A stretch of DNA of 64,000 nt from JASJAR01 sp039198225 (GCA_039198225.1 JBCCTQ010000002.1:138742-202741), one strand, 5' to 3'. Numbered from the stretch's first letter, positions 1 to 8,652 are shown. Program-made: numbers and translations. The notes: generated by a model from the sequence alone, not told the origin.

Positions 1-408
1 ACGACCGAGGTTCCTCTGGACGGCACCGTTGACGACGCCGCCCTGGGCAAAATTGTCGAGGATTTTCAAGCGCTCTACGAAAAGGAATACACCTATCGCC
101 TCGGCGCCCCGGTAGAGATGGTGGGCATTCACCTCGTTGCGCGGGCCGAGGTTGGAAAGCTCACAATGGCGCCGGCCGAGCTGGGCTCCTCCGACGCCTC
201 GGCTGCGATCAAAGGGAGGCGCCGGGTCGACTACGCCCTGGAGGGGATGCACGACGCCCCGATCTATGACGGCGATGCGTTGCGTCCCGGAATGGCATTC
301 GAAGGCCCCGCGATCGTTGAAGACAGCGGGTCAACGCTGGTCATTCACCCCGGCAACCAGGTGTCGGTCGATGCTTATTCCAACATCCACATCACGCTGG
401 AGCCTTAG
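1..408 (+). CDS. hyuA: Hydantoinase/oxoprolinase A subunit, C-terminal part
   Basis: The reading frame is open from base 1, so only the last 135 residues are in the window. The visible part matches the C-terminal region of HyuA-type (N-methylhydantoinase / 5-oxoprolinase / acetophenone carboxylase family) subunits: EYTYRLGAPVEMVGIHLVAR followed by a terminal all-beta segment containing EGPAIVEDSGSTLVIHPG, which is characteristic of this family. HyuA supplies the ATP-using half of an ATP-dependent amidohydrolase or carboxylase working with HyuB. It ends 3 bases before hyuB, so the two are co-transcribed. Which cyclic amide or ketone is the substrate cannot be told from this fragment. Confidence 0.85.
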   Translation, partial: TTEVPLDGTVDDAALGKIVEDFQALYEKEYTYRLGAPVEMVGIHLVARAEVGKLTMAPAELGSSDASAAIKGRRRVDYALEGMHDAPIYDGDALRPGMAFEGPAIVEDSGSTLVIHPGNQVSVDAYSNIHITLEP

Positions 409-411
409 GCG

Positions 412-2049
412 ATGGCCAACGATCCGATCACGCTCGAAATCATCCAAAACGCGCTCCAGGCCACCGCCGACGAGATGTTCGCGGCCATGCGGAAAACGGC
501 GATGTCTTCGATCATCTACGAGGTACTCGACATGGGCACCGGCATCACCGATGCGGAGGGCCGCATCGCCTCCAGCGGGGCGGGTATTCCCGCCTTTGTC
601 GGGGTGCTGGATAAATCGGTGCAGTTCATCCTGTCCAAGCATCCCGATATCCGCCCCGGCGACGTTTTCATCACCAATGATCCGTGGCACGGCGGCGTGA
701 CCCACCTCAATGATTTGGTTCTCGCGATGCCGGTCTTTTTGGAAGGGGATCTGATCGCATGGACGGCCAACATCGCCCACAATTCCGATATCGGCGGCAT
801 GGCCCCCGGTTCGTTGTCGGGGGATGCGACGGAGGTTTTCCAAGAGGGTCTCCGCCTCCCGGCGATTAAGATCATCAACGAAGGCGTCACCGACCAGGCG
901 GTCATGGATATCATGACTTGTAACAGTCGCATGCCAGATTTCCTGAGGGGCGATGTCTGGGCCGCGATCGCGAGCGTTCGCATAGGCGAGCGGCGGCTGA
1001 AGGGCATTGCGGAGAAATACGGCACCGCAACCTTCCTGGCGGCCATGGAAAGCTTTATGGATTTCGGCGAAGAAGCCGCCCTGGCGGAGCTTGCCAAACT
1101 GCCGAAGGGCACGTTTGAACTGGACGAGACCCAGGATGACGGTCAGGTCTTCAACGTCAAAGTCACCATCAGCGACGAGACATTTCTCGTCGACTTCCGT
1201 GACAACCCCGACCAGATGAACGGGCCCGGCAACGCGACGCGCGACGGCACCGTCATTTGCGCGCAAATGATCTTTAAGGCGCTGACCGGTCCGGACAGCC
1301 CGGCCAATGAGGGCAGCTTCCGCCCGCTCAAAGTGCTGACTCGGGAAGGTTCGATTTTTCACGCGCGTGAGCCCGCCGCGATCGGGTTCTATTATGAGAC
1401 CGAGATCCGCTCGAACGACCTGATCTGGCGCTGCCTCGCACCCCATATCCCCGAAGCGCTGCCTGCGGGTCATTTCAGCTCGATCTGCGGGACATTCATT
1501 GGCGGCATCCACCCCGATACCGGACGCCAATACACGATCATTGAGCCGCAATTGGGCGGCTGGGGCGCAGGCCAAGACCATGACGGCAATTCCGCCATCT
1601 TCTGCAATTTCCACGGCGAGACCTACAATACACCTGCGGAGATTTCCGAAGCCCGCAATGGGCTCTATGTCGACCGCATGGCGCTGAATGACGCGCCGGG
1701 CGGCGAAGGAGAGTTCACCGGCGGACGTGGGTTGATCCTCGAATACCGCATCCGCACCGAACAGGGGTTTCTGACAATGGGCTATACCCGCTTTAAGGAA
1801 ACGCCATGGGGTATGGAAGGCGGGCGGAACGGCTCAGGGAATTATGTCGATGTAATCAAGCCGAACGGCACGACCACCTACAATTTCGTCTCAGGCCTGG
1901 CGCTGACCACCGACGACGTGGTCCGCGTAGTGACCTCCTCTGGGGCGGGATTTGGCGACCCGGCCAAGCGCGACAGGGCGGCCGTGGCCGCCGACATCAA
2001 AGCGGGGTTGATCAGCGCCGACCGGGCGGCAGAGATTTACGGAACGTAA
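412..2049 (+). CDS. hyuB: Hydantoinase/oxoprolinase B subunit
   Basis: A 545-residue protein of the hydantoinase B / oxoprolinase family. Typical features are the N-terminal DPITLEIIQNALQATADEM, the central SSGAGIPAFVGVLD, the NDPWHGGVTHLNDLVL segment and the AHNSDIGGMAPGS segment, which holds likely metal-site residues. Near the C-terminus it has GGEGEFTGGRGLILEYRI and SSGAGFGDP, found in almost all HyuB proteins. It forms the second subunit of an ATP-dependent hydrolase or carboxylase with the upstream HyuA. The family covers N-methylhydantoin, 5-oxoproline and acetophenone as substrates, and the exact one cannot be read from sequence. A peptidase gene lies downstream in the same operon, so use of amide-type nitrogen compounds is a reasonable inference. 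Confidence 0.9.
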   Translation: MANDPITLEIIQNALQATADEMFAAMRKTAMSSIIYEVLDMGTGITDAEGRIASSGAGIPAFVGVLDKSVQFILSKHPDIRPGDVFITNDPWHGGVTHLNDLVLAMPVFLEGDLIAWTANIAHNSDIGGMAPGSLSGDATEVFQEGLRLPAIKIINEGVTDQAVMDIMTCNSRMPDFLRGDVWAAIASVRIGERRLKGIAEKYGTATFLAAMESFMDFGEEAALAELAKLPKGTFELDETQDDGQVFNVKVTISDETFLVDFRDNPDQMNGPGNATRDGTVICAQMIFKALTGPDSPANEGSFRPLKVLTREGSIFHAREPAAIGFYYETEIRSNDLIWRCLAPHIPEALPAGHFSSICGTFIGGIHPDTGRQYTIIEPQLGGWGAGQDHDGNSAIFCNFHGETYNTPAEISEARNGLYVDRMALNDAPGGEGEFTGGRGLILEYRIRTEQGFLTMGYTRFKETPWGMEGGRNGSGNYVDVIKPNGTTTYNFVSGLALTTDDVVRVVTSSGAGFGDPAKRDRAAVAADIKAGLISADRAAEIYGT

Positions 2050-2052
2050 GAC

Positions 2053-2310
2053 ATGTCAAGCGACCGGATGATCGAAGACAAGGGCTATGGCGTGCTGCGT
2101 CCGAACGATTACGACGTGGAGCCGGCCCTCACTGAGATGCGGCTGGCGATCGAGGCCTTTTTGCTAAATTGGGGCGATATTAATTTGATGATGGACCGGT
2201 ATTTTTTGCGCTTCTCGACCTTCCCCGCTGACGTCGGTGTTGAAACCGTGGGTCGACAAAGCCTGTCCGATGGAAGACGCCACCAAAACCGGAGCCTGAC
2301 CCATGGATAA
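2053..2310 (+). CDS. Hypothetical protein, 85 aa, in hyu operon
   Basis: I do not recognise this protein. The ATG lies 3 bases after the hyuB stop, and the end overlaps the start of the downstream peptidase by 8 bases, so position argues for translation as part of the operon. The first 60 residues look like a folded polypeptide with acidic and hydrophobic alternation (KGYGVLRPNDYDVEPALTEM, then LLNWGDINLMMDRYFLRF). The last 20 residues are polar and low in hydrophobics, as though the frame has run beyond an original end. It may be an intact small subunit or the broken start of a longer gene. Confidence 0.5.
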   Translation: MSSDRMIEDKGYGVLRPNDYDVEPALTEMRLAIEAFLLNWGDINLMMDRYFLRFSTFPADVGVETVGRQSLSDGRRHQNRSLTHG

Positions 2311-3385
2311 GATCGCGGCCCTCCGTGAGAAAATGGCTGAAGGCGGCATTGACCTTGTCGCCCTCGGGCCCGGCGCACATCTGGCTTGGCTCACAGGCAT
2401 GCATCCCCATGCCGACGAGCGGCCGCTCATTTTCTGCCTCACCGCAGATCATGCGGGCCTCCTTATGCCGTCACTAGAGGCCGAAAGTGCGCGCCGTCAG
2501 ACCAATTTGGCGTTCTATGAATGGTCCGACGCCGATGGCCCTTCTGGCGCTCTTGAGGCTCTTTTGGACGCAACAGGGGCCACGGCCGCGCGCTCTCTCG
2601 TTTTGGACGAAACCATGCGCGCGGACCACGCCGCACTTCTCCAAGACCGGCTAATGAACGCCAAGCGCCAGTTCTGTGAAAGCACCGTAAGCGCGCTCCG
2701 CGCCCGGAAGAGCGCCGAGGAATACGCGGCACTCAAGGCCAACGCGCTGATCGCTGATACCGCGATGCAAGCTGCATGGGCCGCCATGGCCCCCGGCATG
2801 ACGGAAGCGGAGGTCGCCGAAGTGGCGCGCGATACTTTCGCTTCCCAAGGGGCCAAACCGCTTTTCACCATCATCGGCACCGGCGGCAACGGTGCCATGC
2901 CGCACCATCACACCGGCGAAACAATCCTGGAGCACGGCCAGGCCGTCGTCATGGATATCGGGGCGGGCAAAGACGGCTTTAGCTCGGACATCACGCGGAT
3001 GGCGGTCATGGGCGAACCGCCGGAAGGCTTTATGGAGATCCACGCGATCGTCGAAGCCGCAGTCGCGGCCGCCATGGAGGCCGCGCGCCCAGGGGTGAAG
3101 GCTCATGTTATCGACGATGCCGCCCGCACCGTGATCACCGACGCAGGTTACGGCGCCTACTTTATGCACCGGACCGGCCACGGGATGGGCGTGGAAGTCC
3201 ACGAACCGCCTTATATCTCTGGCTCTTCGCAGGCGGTTCTAGACGAGGGCATGGTTTTCTCGATTGAACCCGGGATATACCTGCCGGGGCGCTTCGGCAT
3301 CCGTTTGGAAGACATCGTGATCCTGCGGCCCGATGGGCCCGAGATACTGTCTCAGCTCCCCAGGGATGTGAAAGTGATCGCCTAG
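2303..3385 (+). CDS. M24 family metallopeptidase (Xaa-Pro aminopeptidase/dipeptidase type)
   Basis: A 360-residue protein with the two-domain layout of creatinase-fold peptidases. Residues 1-125 form the N-terminal domain and the remainder the pita-bread catalytic domain. The metal ligands are visible: the Asp pair in MDIGAGKDGFSSDITRM, the His in HRTGHGMGVEVHEPP, and the two Glu in FSIEPGIYLPGRFGIRLED. All five expected ligands are present, so it should be active. A GGAG ribosome site precedes the ATG. It is the last gene of the hyu operon. The substrate could be an Xaa-Pro peptide or an N-carbamoyl or creatine-like amide; family membership alone does not decide. Confidence 0.88.
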   Translation: MDKIAALREKMAEGGIDLVALGPGAHLAWLTGMHPHADERPLIFCLTADHAGLLMPSLEAESARRQTNLAFYEWSDADGPSGALEALLDATGATAARSLVLDETMRADHAALLQDRLMNAKRQFCESTVSALRARKSAEEYAALKANALIADTAMQAAWAAMAPGMTEAEVAEVARDTFASQGAKPLFTIIGTGGNGAMPHHHTGETILEHGQAVVMDIGAGKDGFSSDITRMAVMGEPPEGFMEIHAIVEAAVAAAMEAARPGVKAHVIDDAARTVITDAGYGAYFMHRTGHGMGVEVHEPPYISGSSQAVLDEGMVFSIEPGIYLPGRFGIRLEDIVILRPDGPEILSQLPRDVKVIA

Positions 3386-3792
3386 CTCGGGCCTAGGGCA
3401 AAGGAACCGGCCGACCGGTTGTCATCGGTCCTTATCCCCTTATTCATCGCGCAGCGTCCTGAACGAATCAAAGTTGGGTCGCACGCCCTTTGGCCGGCAG
3501 GCGGATTGCAAAACAAATCTGGGGAGAGATGCGGAACTTGCCGCCGAAGGTCCTCAGGGACGCGTTCTGCGCCGGTTTGCCGTTCTCGCTTCACCCGGGG
3601 CAGAGACCGGTCCGCTCGGGAGCAGGTGAACCTGGCCTACATGGCGGCCTCCGGGACGCAAAGCAGGAGAATGGCAGCAGGACCAATCCGGCCTCATGCC
3701 ATGAAACCGCGGGAGATGGGCTGGATTGACCGGTGGATCCGCACACATATAAATCCGCTAAGCATCTGCTAAACAAAATTTTTCATAAAGTT
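3386..3792. other. Intergenic stretch with no supported gene
   Basis: About 400 bases separate the M24 peptidase from the tRNA gene. Several overlapping open frames of 60-117 codons exist on both strands, but their translations are Arg/Pro/Gly-rich with no recognisable family. The short imperfect inverted repeat ACCGGCCGACCGGTTGTCATC lies just after the peptidase stop. A stretch before the tRNA 3' end (about 3745-3792) is AT-rich, consistent with termination or processing signals for the minus-strand tRNA. Confidence 0.5.
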
Positions 3793-3877
3793 TGGTGCGG
3801 GTGAGAGGACTTGAACCTCCACGCCTTGCGGCGCCAGAACCTAAATCTGGTGCGTCTACCAATTCCGCCACACCCGC
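3793..3877 (-). tRNA. tRNA-Leu (anticodon TAG)
   Basis: Read on the minus strand, this folds into a full type II cloverleaf. The acceptor stem is GCGGGTG pairing with CACCCGC, followed by discriminator A and an encoded CCA. The anticodon stem CCAGA/TCTGG encloses the loop TTTAGGT, giving anticodon TAG, which reads CUN leucine codons. There is a long variable arm (CGCCGCAAGGCG) and a T arm with TTCAAGT. Length is 85 nt. It is the only tRNA found in the window. Confidence 0.97.
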
Positions 3878-3973
3878 TGGATTGGCGCTCCTTATGGCGA
3901 ATCCTTCGGCCCGACAAGCCAAGTGGTCAATCGCGCCTGGAACAGACCCGCAATCCAGACTATCACGCCGGCC

Positions 3974-4735
3974 ATGCTCAAGATCCGCCTCATCCCCTGC
4001 CTCGACGTCGCCGAGGGGCGTGTCGTGAAGGGGATCAACTTCGTCGATCTCGTCGATGCCGGTGACCCGGTCGAGGCAGCAATTGCCTATAATGAAGCCG
4101 GGGCCGACGAGCTATGCTTTCTCGACATCAACGCCACCCATGAAAACCGGGGCACGATGTATGACCTTGCGACAAGGACGGCAGAACAGTGCTTTATGCC
4201 GCTGACCATCGGCGGCGGGGTCCGGACGGTCGAAGACGTCGACGCGCTGCTCAATGCTGGCGCCGACAAGGTGAGCTTTAACTCGGCGGCCGTGGCTGAC
4301 CCCGATGTGGTGGCCCGCGCCGCCGACCGGTTTGGTGCCCAGTGCATCGTGGTTGCTATCGACGCCAAGACCGTCGCTCCGGGACGCTGGGAGATCTTTA
4401 CCCATGGCGGGCGCCGCTCCACCGGGATCGATGCGGTGGCTTTCGCCGAAACCGTTGCCGGGAAAGGGGCCGGCGAGATCCTTCTGACCTCGATGGACCG
4501 GGACGGCACCAAAGAGGGCTTTAATCTTCCGCTGACCCGGGCGATCTCGGACGCCGTGGACGTGCCGGTCATTGCCTCGGGCGGCGTGGGCACCCTCGAC
4601 CACCTCGTCGAAGGGGTGACCGAAGGCGGCGCATCGGCCGTTCTGGCCGCATCGATCTTCCATTTTGGGGATTTCACGATCGGCGAGGCCAAGGCCCATT
4701 TGGCCGAAGCCGGGTTGGCGGTGCGTCTCTCATGA
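3974..4735 (+). CDS. hisF: Imidazole glycerol phosphate synthase subunit HisF
   Basis: HisF cyclase subunit, a beta/alpha barrel that takes ammonia from HisH and converts PRFAR to imidazole glycerol phosphate and AICAR in histidine synthesis. The start MLKIRLIPCLDVAEGRVVKG is the classical HisF N-terminus, so I place the start at 3974 rather than at the in-frame ATG 51 bases upstream. This gives 253 residues, the usual length. Catalytic Asp residues are in PCLDV and LTSMDRDGTKEGF, and the phosphate-binding ASGGVGTLDHL loop is present. It overlaps hisE by 4 bases. The other his genes are not in the window. Confidence 0.97.
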   Translation: MLKIRLIPCLDVAEGRVVKGINFVDLVDAGDPVEAAIAYNEAGADELCFLDINATHENRGTMYDLATRTAEQCFMPLTIGGGVRTVEDVDALLNAGADKVSFNSAAVADPDVVARAADRFGAQCIVVAIDAKTVAPGRWEIFTHGGRRSTGIDAVAFAETVAGKGAGEILLTSMDRDGTKEGFNLPLTRAISDAVDVPVIASGGVGTLDHLVEGVTEGGASAVLAASIFHFGDFTIGEAKAHLAEAGLAVRLS

Positions 4736-5046
4736 GCGTCCTTGAGCGATTGGCCGCCACCATCGAAGCCCGGCGTGGGGCGGATCCCAAATCCTCTTGG
4801 AGCGCCAAGCTCTTGGCCAAAGGCCCGGCGAAAGCTGCGGAGAAATTCGGCGAAGAGGCGGTCGAAGCGATCATCGAAGCGGCTCGCGGCGACAAGGCCG
4901 CTTTGACGGCCGAGGCGGCCGATGTGCTTTACCATTTCTTAGTGATGCTCGCGGCATCGGACGTGCCGTTCAAGGCCGTTCTGAAAGAACTTGAGCGCCG
5001 GGAAGGCCAGTCCGGCATGGATGAAAAAGCGTCCCGTAAGCGTTGA
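4732..5046 (+). CDS. hisE: Phosphoribosyl-ATP pyrophosphatase HisE
   Basis: A 104-residue MazG-like pyrophosphohydrolase that removes pyrophosphate from phosphoribosyl-ATP, the second step of histidine synthesis. The conserved all-alpha core with SWSAKLLAKGPAKAAEKFGE, the EEAVEAIIEAARGD helix and the AEAADVLYHFLVML helix carries the acidic Mg-binding residues. The start ATG overlaps the hisF stop (ATGA), so the two are translationally coupled. This is the usual hisF-hisE ending of alphaproteobacterial his operons. Confidence 0.96.
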   Translation: MSVLERLAATIEARRGADPKSSWSAKLLAKGPAKAAEKFGEEAVEAIIEAARGDKAALTAEAADVLYHFLVMLAASDVPFKAVLKELERREGQSGMDEKASRKR

Positions 5047-5063
5047 TATTGTTTTATAAAAAT

Positions 5064-5090
5064 GCGCCCGGATGCGGATGCACCGGGCGC
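5064..5090. terminator. Hairpin after hisE
   Basis: GCGCCCGG (5064-5071) pairs perfectly with CCGGGCGC (5083-5090), and TGC/GCA can extend the stem inside the loop. It begins 18 bases after the hisE stop. On the plus strand no T-run follows. On the minus strand the stem is followed by ATTTTTATAAAAC, so the terminator signature is better in that direction, although no minus-strand gene is supported upstream. Probably the end of the his transcript or a processing stem. Confidence 0.45.
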
Positions 5091-5442
5091 AAGTACGGAA
5101 CGAGGGACAGTGAAGTATAGGCCGGGAGTTCCATCTCCGGCCACCTCATGCAAATAGGCAACAGGTGCTGCCGGTTAAGAGGGTGTAATAGAGATGTGAA
5201 CAGAAGGTTAACGCTGGGAGCCCGGCGCGGGCCTGTTGCAGATTAATCGCCTTTTTGCGGCACATCGCCAAGAACCACCGGGCGAAACCGGGCAAAACCC
5301 TCATTTGCCTCAAAAAAAGCGCCCGGCGGTCAAGCACCCGTAGCGCCCGTCGCCCATGCCAATCGGCGGCTCGCCAAATTCCCGGATCATTCGGCATCCG
5401 TTAACCTCAGACCGCCTAGGAACGAACCATGAAAGGTTCGCC
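5091..5442. other. fliG upstream region with GTTAAC motifs
   Basis: About 350 bases without a supported gene; one minus-strand 83-codon frame has an unconvincing composition. The stretch holds three TTAA-type elements of the kind CtrA recognises: TTAA-N7-TAAT at 5175-5189, GTTAAC at 5207-5212, and GTTAACC at 5400-5406, 37 bases before the proposed fliG start. A CtrA-regulated promoter for fliG is inferred. No footprint or transcript data are available. Confidence 0.4.
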
Positions 5443-6525
5443 TTGCCCAATGATCTGAGCTTTCCGCCGCTTGACGCCCTCCCCGACCTTCCGGGCGCGC
5501 CCGCCCTTGGGGGCGGCGATAGCGGCCCTGTGCGCGCCTTGTCTCAACCCCAAAAAGCGGCCGTCATTGTCCGGCTCCTCCTCGAAGAGGGCGTGAATCT
5601 CTCGCTTCGCCGGCTGCCGGACGAGGTGCAATTGGCGCTGACCCAGGAAATGACCCAGCTCCGCTCGGTTAATTCTGCGACCCTCGACGCGGTGGTCGAT
5701 GAATTCCTCGCTGAGATTGACGGGATCCGCCTCCGCTTTCCCAACGGCCTCGAAGGGGCCCTTGGGCTTATCGGCGACAGTCTGACGCCCACGGCCGCGG
5801 CCCGGCTGCGGAGCGAGGCAGGCGTCGATTACGAAGGCGATCCTTGGGAGGTGCTCCAAGATCTCGACCCGGAGCGGTTTATTCCTGTGATCGAACGCGA
5901 AAGCGTGGAAGTGGCGGCGGTGATATTGTCGATGCTGAAAGTCTCCACGGCGGCCGAGCTTTTGGGCAAGGTCCCAGGCGCCCAGGCGCGGCGTATCGCC
6001 TATGCAGTGAGCCAGATTGGTGCAGTGAACCCCGCGACCGTGCGCCGGATCGGTGTTTCCCTTGCCGATGAGCTCAACGCACGGCCGGCCCGCGCCTTCG
6101 ATGACGAACCGGTCGCCCGGGTGGGGGCAATGCTCAACTTCGCCACCGCCGGGACCCGCGACGATGTGCTGGCTGGGCTCGACGAGACCGACAAAGCCTT
6201 CGCCGAGGAGGTCCGGAAAGCAATCTTCACCTTCGCCAATATCCCCGGCCGGGTTGCACCGCGCGACATTCCGAGGGTTATGCGGGATATCGATCAGGAG
6301 GATCTTGTCACCGCGGTCGCAGCGGCCAAGGGTAAGGACGAAAAGGCGGCGGATTTCATCCTTGAAAACATCTCCCAGAGGATGGCCGACAATATTCGCG
6401 GCGAGGCCGCCGAGAAGGCGGATGTCAGCACCGCGGACGGGGAAGCGGCCATGGGGGCCGTGGTTGGCGTTATTCGCCAGCTCGAAGCCGACGGAGAGAT
6501 ATTCCTGACCGTGGAAGACGAATAG
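5443..6525 (+). CDS. fliG: FliG-like flagellar motor switch protein
   Basis: FliG family protein of about 360 residues; FliG forms the rotor ring contacting MotA stator units. The N-terminal part has SQPQKAAVIVRLLLEEG, the middle domain has VLQDLDPERFIPVIERES, and the C-terminal torque domain has RDIPRVMRDIDQEDLVTAVA and ILENISQRMADNIR, which align with the charged rotor helix of classical FliG. I favour the TTG at 5443 because GAAAGG stands six bases upstream and the protein then begins near the usual FliG N-terminus. An in-frame ATG at 5356 would add 29 poorly conserved residues. No other flagellar gene is nearby, so it is an isolated copy. Confidence 0.82.
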   Translation: MPNDLSFPPLDALPDLPGAPALGGGDSGPVRALSQPQKAAVIVRLLLEEGVNLSLRRLPDEVQLALTQEMTQLRSVNSATLDAVVDEFLAEIDGIRLRFPNGLEGALGLIGDSLTPTAAARLRSEAGVDYEGDPWEVLQDLDPERFIPVIERESVEVAAVILSMLKVSTAAELLGKVPGAQARRIAYAVSQIGAVNPATVRRIGVSLADELNARPARAFDDEPVARVGAMLNFATAGTRDDVLAGLDETDKAFAEEVRKAIFTFANIPGRVAPRDIPRVMRDIDQEDLVTAVAAAKGKDEKAADFILENISQRMADNIRGEAAEKADVSTADGEAAMGAVVGVIRQLEADGEIFLTVEDE

Positions 6526-6750
6526 GCGAAGGTCAAGTGGCAGTCCCATTCTCAAACACTGCCCAGGCTCAACCCCAGGCCTCCGCCTCGCCCTCCGACG
6601 AAAGCCCCCGAACGCCGCTCTCTTTCCCATTGCTTGTGGCCCCGGATCAAGTTCTGGACGCGATTTCGGTGTGACCGCGGCTCCACCCGTCGCCCACCTC
6701 CCGCGAAGCTGCCCCTATGCGGAGGCACGCGCCGTACCTATCTCACGTAG

Positions 6751-7332
6751 ATGGACAGCGCTGACATTCCCCGCCTCGCCTATCTCGCCCTCCTTGGCCT
6801 AGCCGTCGCCGGATGGTTTTTCGCCGAGGCCAGGCAATCCATGGGAAAAACGCTCCGCCAGGCGATGGTTTGGGGGCTCATCTTTCTCGGCGTCATCGCC
6901 GCCGTGGGCCTTTGGGAAGACATCCGCCGAGATGTGGCCCCGCGCCAGGCGGTGTTTGAAGATGGCAGCCGGATCGAAGTCCCCCGGAGCCCCGACGGAC
7001 ATTACCATCTCACACTCCGGCTCAACGGCGCACCGGTGGACTTCATCGTCGATACCGGCGCGAGCAACCTCGTTCTGTCGACCGATGACGCCCGGCGGGT
7101 CGGGATCGACGCCGACGCGCTTCGCTATACCGGCTTTGCCAACACGGCGAACGGCACGGTGCGCACCGCTGACGTGCGGCTCAACGAGGTGTCTCTCGGC
7201 GGCGTCGAGGTCCGAGATTTCCCGGCCTCGGTCAACGGAGGAGACATGTCGTTTTCGCTTCTCGGGATGGATTATCTCGAATTATTCGACCGGATCGAAA
7301 TCTCCGGCGGGCTTTTGGTTCTCGAACCCTAA
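6751..7332 (+). CDS. Membrane-anchored retropepsin-like aspartic protease
   Basis: A 193-residue protein with two hydrophobic segments in residues 5-55 (LAYLALLGLAVAGWFFAEA and MVWGLIFLGVIAAVGLW), then a clan AA aspartic protease domain. The catalytic motif is DFIVDTGASNLVLS with the Asp-Thr-Gly triad, and the second family motif is FSLLGMDYLELFDR. This is the single-domain, dimeric retropepsin type common in alpha- and betaproteobacteria (TIGR02281-like). The protease domain probably faces the periplasm. The natural substrate is unknown. It converges on the hydrolase gene that ends at 7345. Confidence 0.85.
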   Translation: MDSADIPRLAYLALLGLAVAGWFFAEARQSMGKTLRQAMVWGLIFLGVIAAVGLWEDIRRDVAPRQAVFEDGSRIEVPRSPDGHYHLTLRLNGAPVDFIVDTGASNLVLSTDDARRVGIDADALRYTGFANTANGTVRTADVRLNEVSLGGVEVRDFPASVNGGDMSFSLLGMDYLELFDRIEISGGLLVLEP

Positions 7333-7344
7333 GGCGTTCGGCGC

Positions 7345-8274
7345 TCAAGCGGCCCGGAAATGGGCCGATGTTTCGGCGACAAAGGCCGCACGGATCTCCG
7401 GCACCTCCATCATGGCCTCGTGGCGTGCCCCTTCGAGCCGGGACACCCGCCCAGCCGACCAACGCCCGGTGAGCGCGACAATATTGTCCGCATCAACCAC
7501 GCTTTCCTCGGAGCCCACAAAGGACAGTGCAGGCACTGGAACGGCCGGAACCGTCATCAGCGCGGCGGTTTCCTTGAAGGCCTCTGCTAGCCAAGTGATG
7601 CTCGGCCCGCCGATCCCAAAACGGCGTTCAGCGCTGATATGATCTTGGAGAAACCGATACATATCAGGGTCATGGGTCAGGGCATTGCCGTCAAATGCCT
7701 GCTTTAGGGGATAGGGCGTGGGGCCCGTCGCCGGAGCATAGGCCAGCCCCAACCCCATCGCACAAGCACTTCCGACGATTGCGTTCCGAAACGGCGAGAT
7801 CAAGGCAGGCAGCGCGATGCCCCACATCGGTGCTGAAAAGGCCGCGGCGCGTACCGGAAGCCCGCCAATAAGGGCCCGAAGCCCGATCGCCCCGCCCATG
7901 GAATGGCCGAGAAGATAATAGGGCTCGGGATAGGCGAGCGCCTTGGCCGCCGCCAGAAAGGCCGCCGCATCTTTTTGGTAATCGCTAAAGGCCGGCACGT
8001 GGCCAAGCCGGGCGTCAGACGCCACCCGGTCAGCCATACCCTGGCCCCGCCAATCGACCGAGATCGTTGACAATCCCTCGTCCGAGAAGGCCCGGGCCGT
8101 GGGGCCGTACTTCTCGATATATTCCGTCCGCCCGTTGAACAGGAGGATCGTGCCTTCCTTGCCAGCCTGCCAGCCCCCGACCCGGATCCGCACACCGTCC
8201 TCGGCCCGCACCCAGTAGGCCTGGCCGCCCTCCGGACCGTCGGCCAAAGCGTGATGCAGGGGAGCGGCCTCCAA
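7345..8274 (-). CDS. Alpha/beta hydrolase, lysophospholipase-like
   Basis: A 309-residue alpha/beta hydrolase of the serine aminopeptidase S33 / PldB lysophospholipase group. The oxyanion region is ILLFNGRTEYIEKYG, the nucleophile elbow is YLLGHSMGGAIGLRAL with the catalytic Ser in GHSMG, an Asp is available in SEESVVDADN, and the His is in LEGARHEAMMEVPE. No signal peptide is visible, so it is probably cytoplasmic or peripheral. It follows an SCP2-like gene by 11 bases on the same strand. The pairing of a lipid carrier with a lipase-like enzyme suggests lipid turnover, but the substrate is unproven. Confidence 0.85.
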   Translation of the reverse strand: MEAAPLHHALADGPEGGQAYWVRAEDGVRIRVGGWQAGKEGTILLFNGRTEYIEKYGPTARAFSDEGLSTISVDWRGQGMADRVASDARLGHVPAFSDYQKDAAAFLAAAKALAYPEPYYLLGHSMGGAIGLRALIGGLPVRAAAFSAPMWGIALPALISPFRNAIVGSACAMGLGLAYAPATGPTPYPLKQAFDGNALTHDPDMYRFLQDHISAERRFGIGGPSITWLAEAFKETAALMTVPAVPVPALSFVGSEESVVDADNIVALTGRWSAGRVSRLEGARHEAMMEVPEIRAAFVAETSAHFRAA

Positions 8275-8285
8275 TTCAGGCCCGG

Positions 8286-8573
8286 TCAGACCAGGATCGA
8301 GGCCAGGCGCATGGCCGCGCCCATGTCACCGTCGACCTTCAATTGCCCACCCATGAACGCCGAGGTGGGGTTCACATCGCCCGATAAAACGCCCTGGAAC
8401 GTGTCCACATCCGCCGTCAGCGTGACTTCAGCCTCGTCATCGCTGGCCCGGACACCGTCGCTGTCGACGATGACACTGCCTTCGTCCTCGATTATGAATT
8501 TTACCACCCCGTCGAACCCTGAGGGCATTTTTGCAGCCAAGGCCTCAACGGCTTTGGCGATCACATCGGACAT
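8286..8573 (-). CDS. SCP2 sterol-binding domain protein
   Basis: A 95-residue stand-alone SCP2 domain protein. The sequence around GFDGVVKFIIEDEGSVIVDS, the acidic TLTADVDTFQGVLSGDVNP and the C-terminal FMGGQLKVDGDMGAAMRL are classic for this lipid-binding fold. Upstream in-frame codons read antisense to the TPR gene, so the ATG at 8573, preceded by GGGAGAAAGAG, is the real start. SCP2 domains bind fatty acyl and sterol-like ligands in a hydrophobic tunnel. It is probably transcribed with the downstream alpha/beta hydrolase. Confidence 0.88.
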   Translation of the reverse strand: MSDVIAKAVEALAAKMPSGFDGVVKFIIEDEGSVIVDSDGVRASDDEAEVTLTADVDTFQGVLSGDVNPTSAFMGGQLKVDGDMGAAMRLASILV

Positions 8574-8652
8574 CACTCTTTCTCCCATTTCCGGGCGCGG
8601 CGACCATTGCGGGGGTGCATTTGGCGGCGACCACGCTAAGATAAGCCGAGTT

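Noticed and set aside
331..1614. 427-codon open frame antisense to hyuB
   Set aside because: It lies opposite a well-supported hyuB gene, has no family signature, and is a typical high-GC shadow frame.
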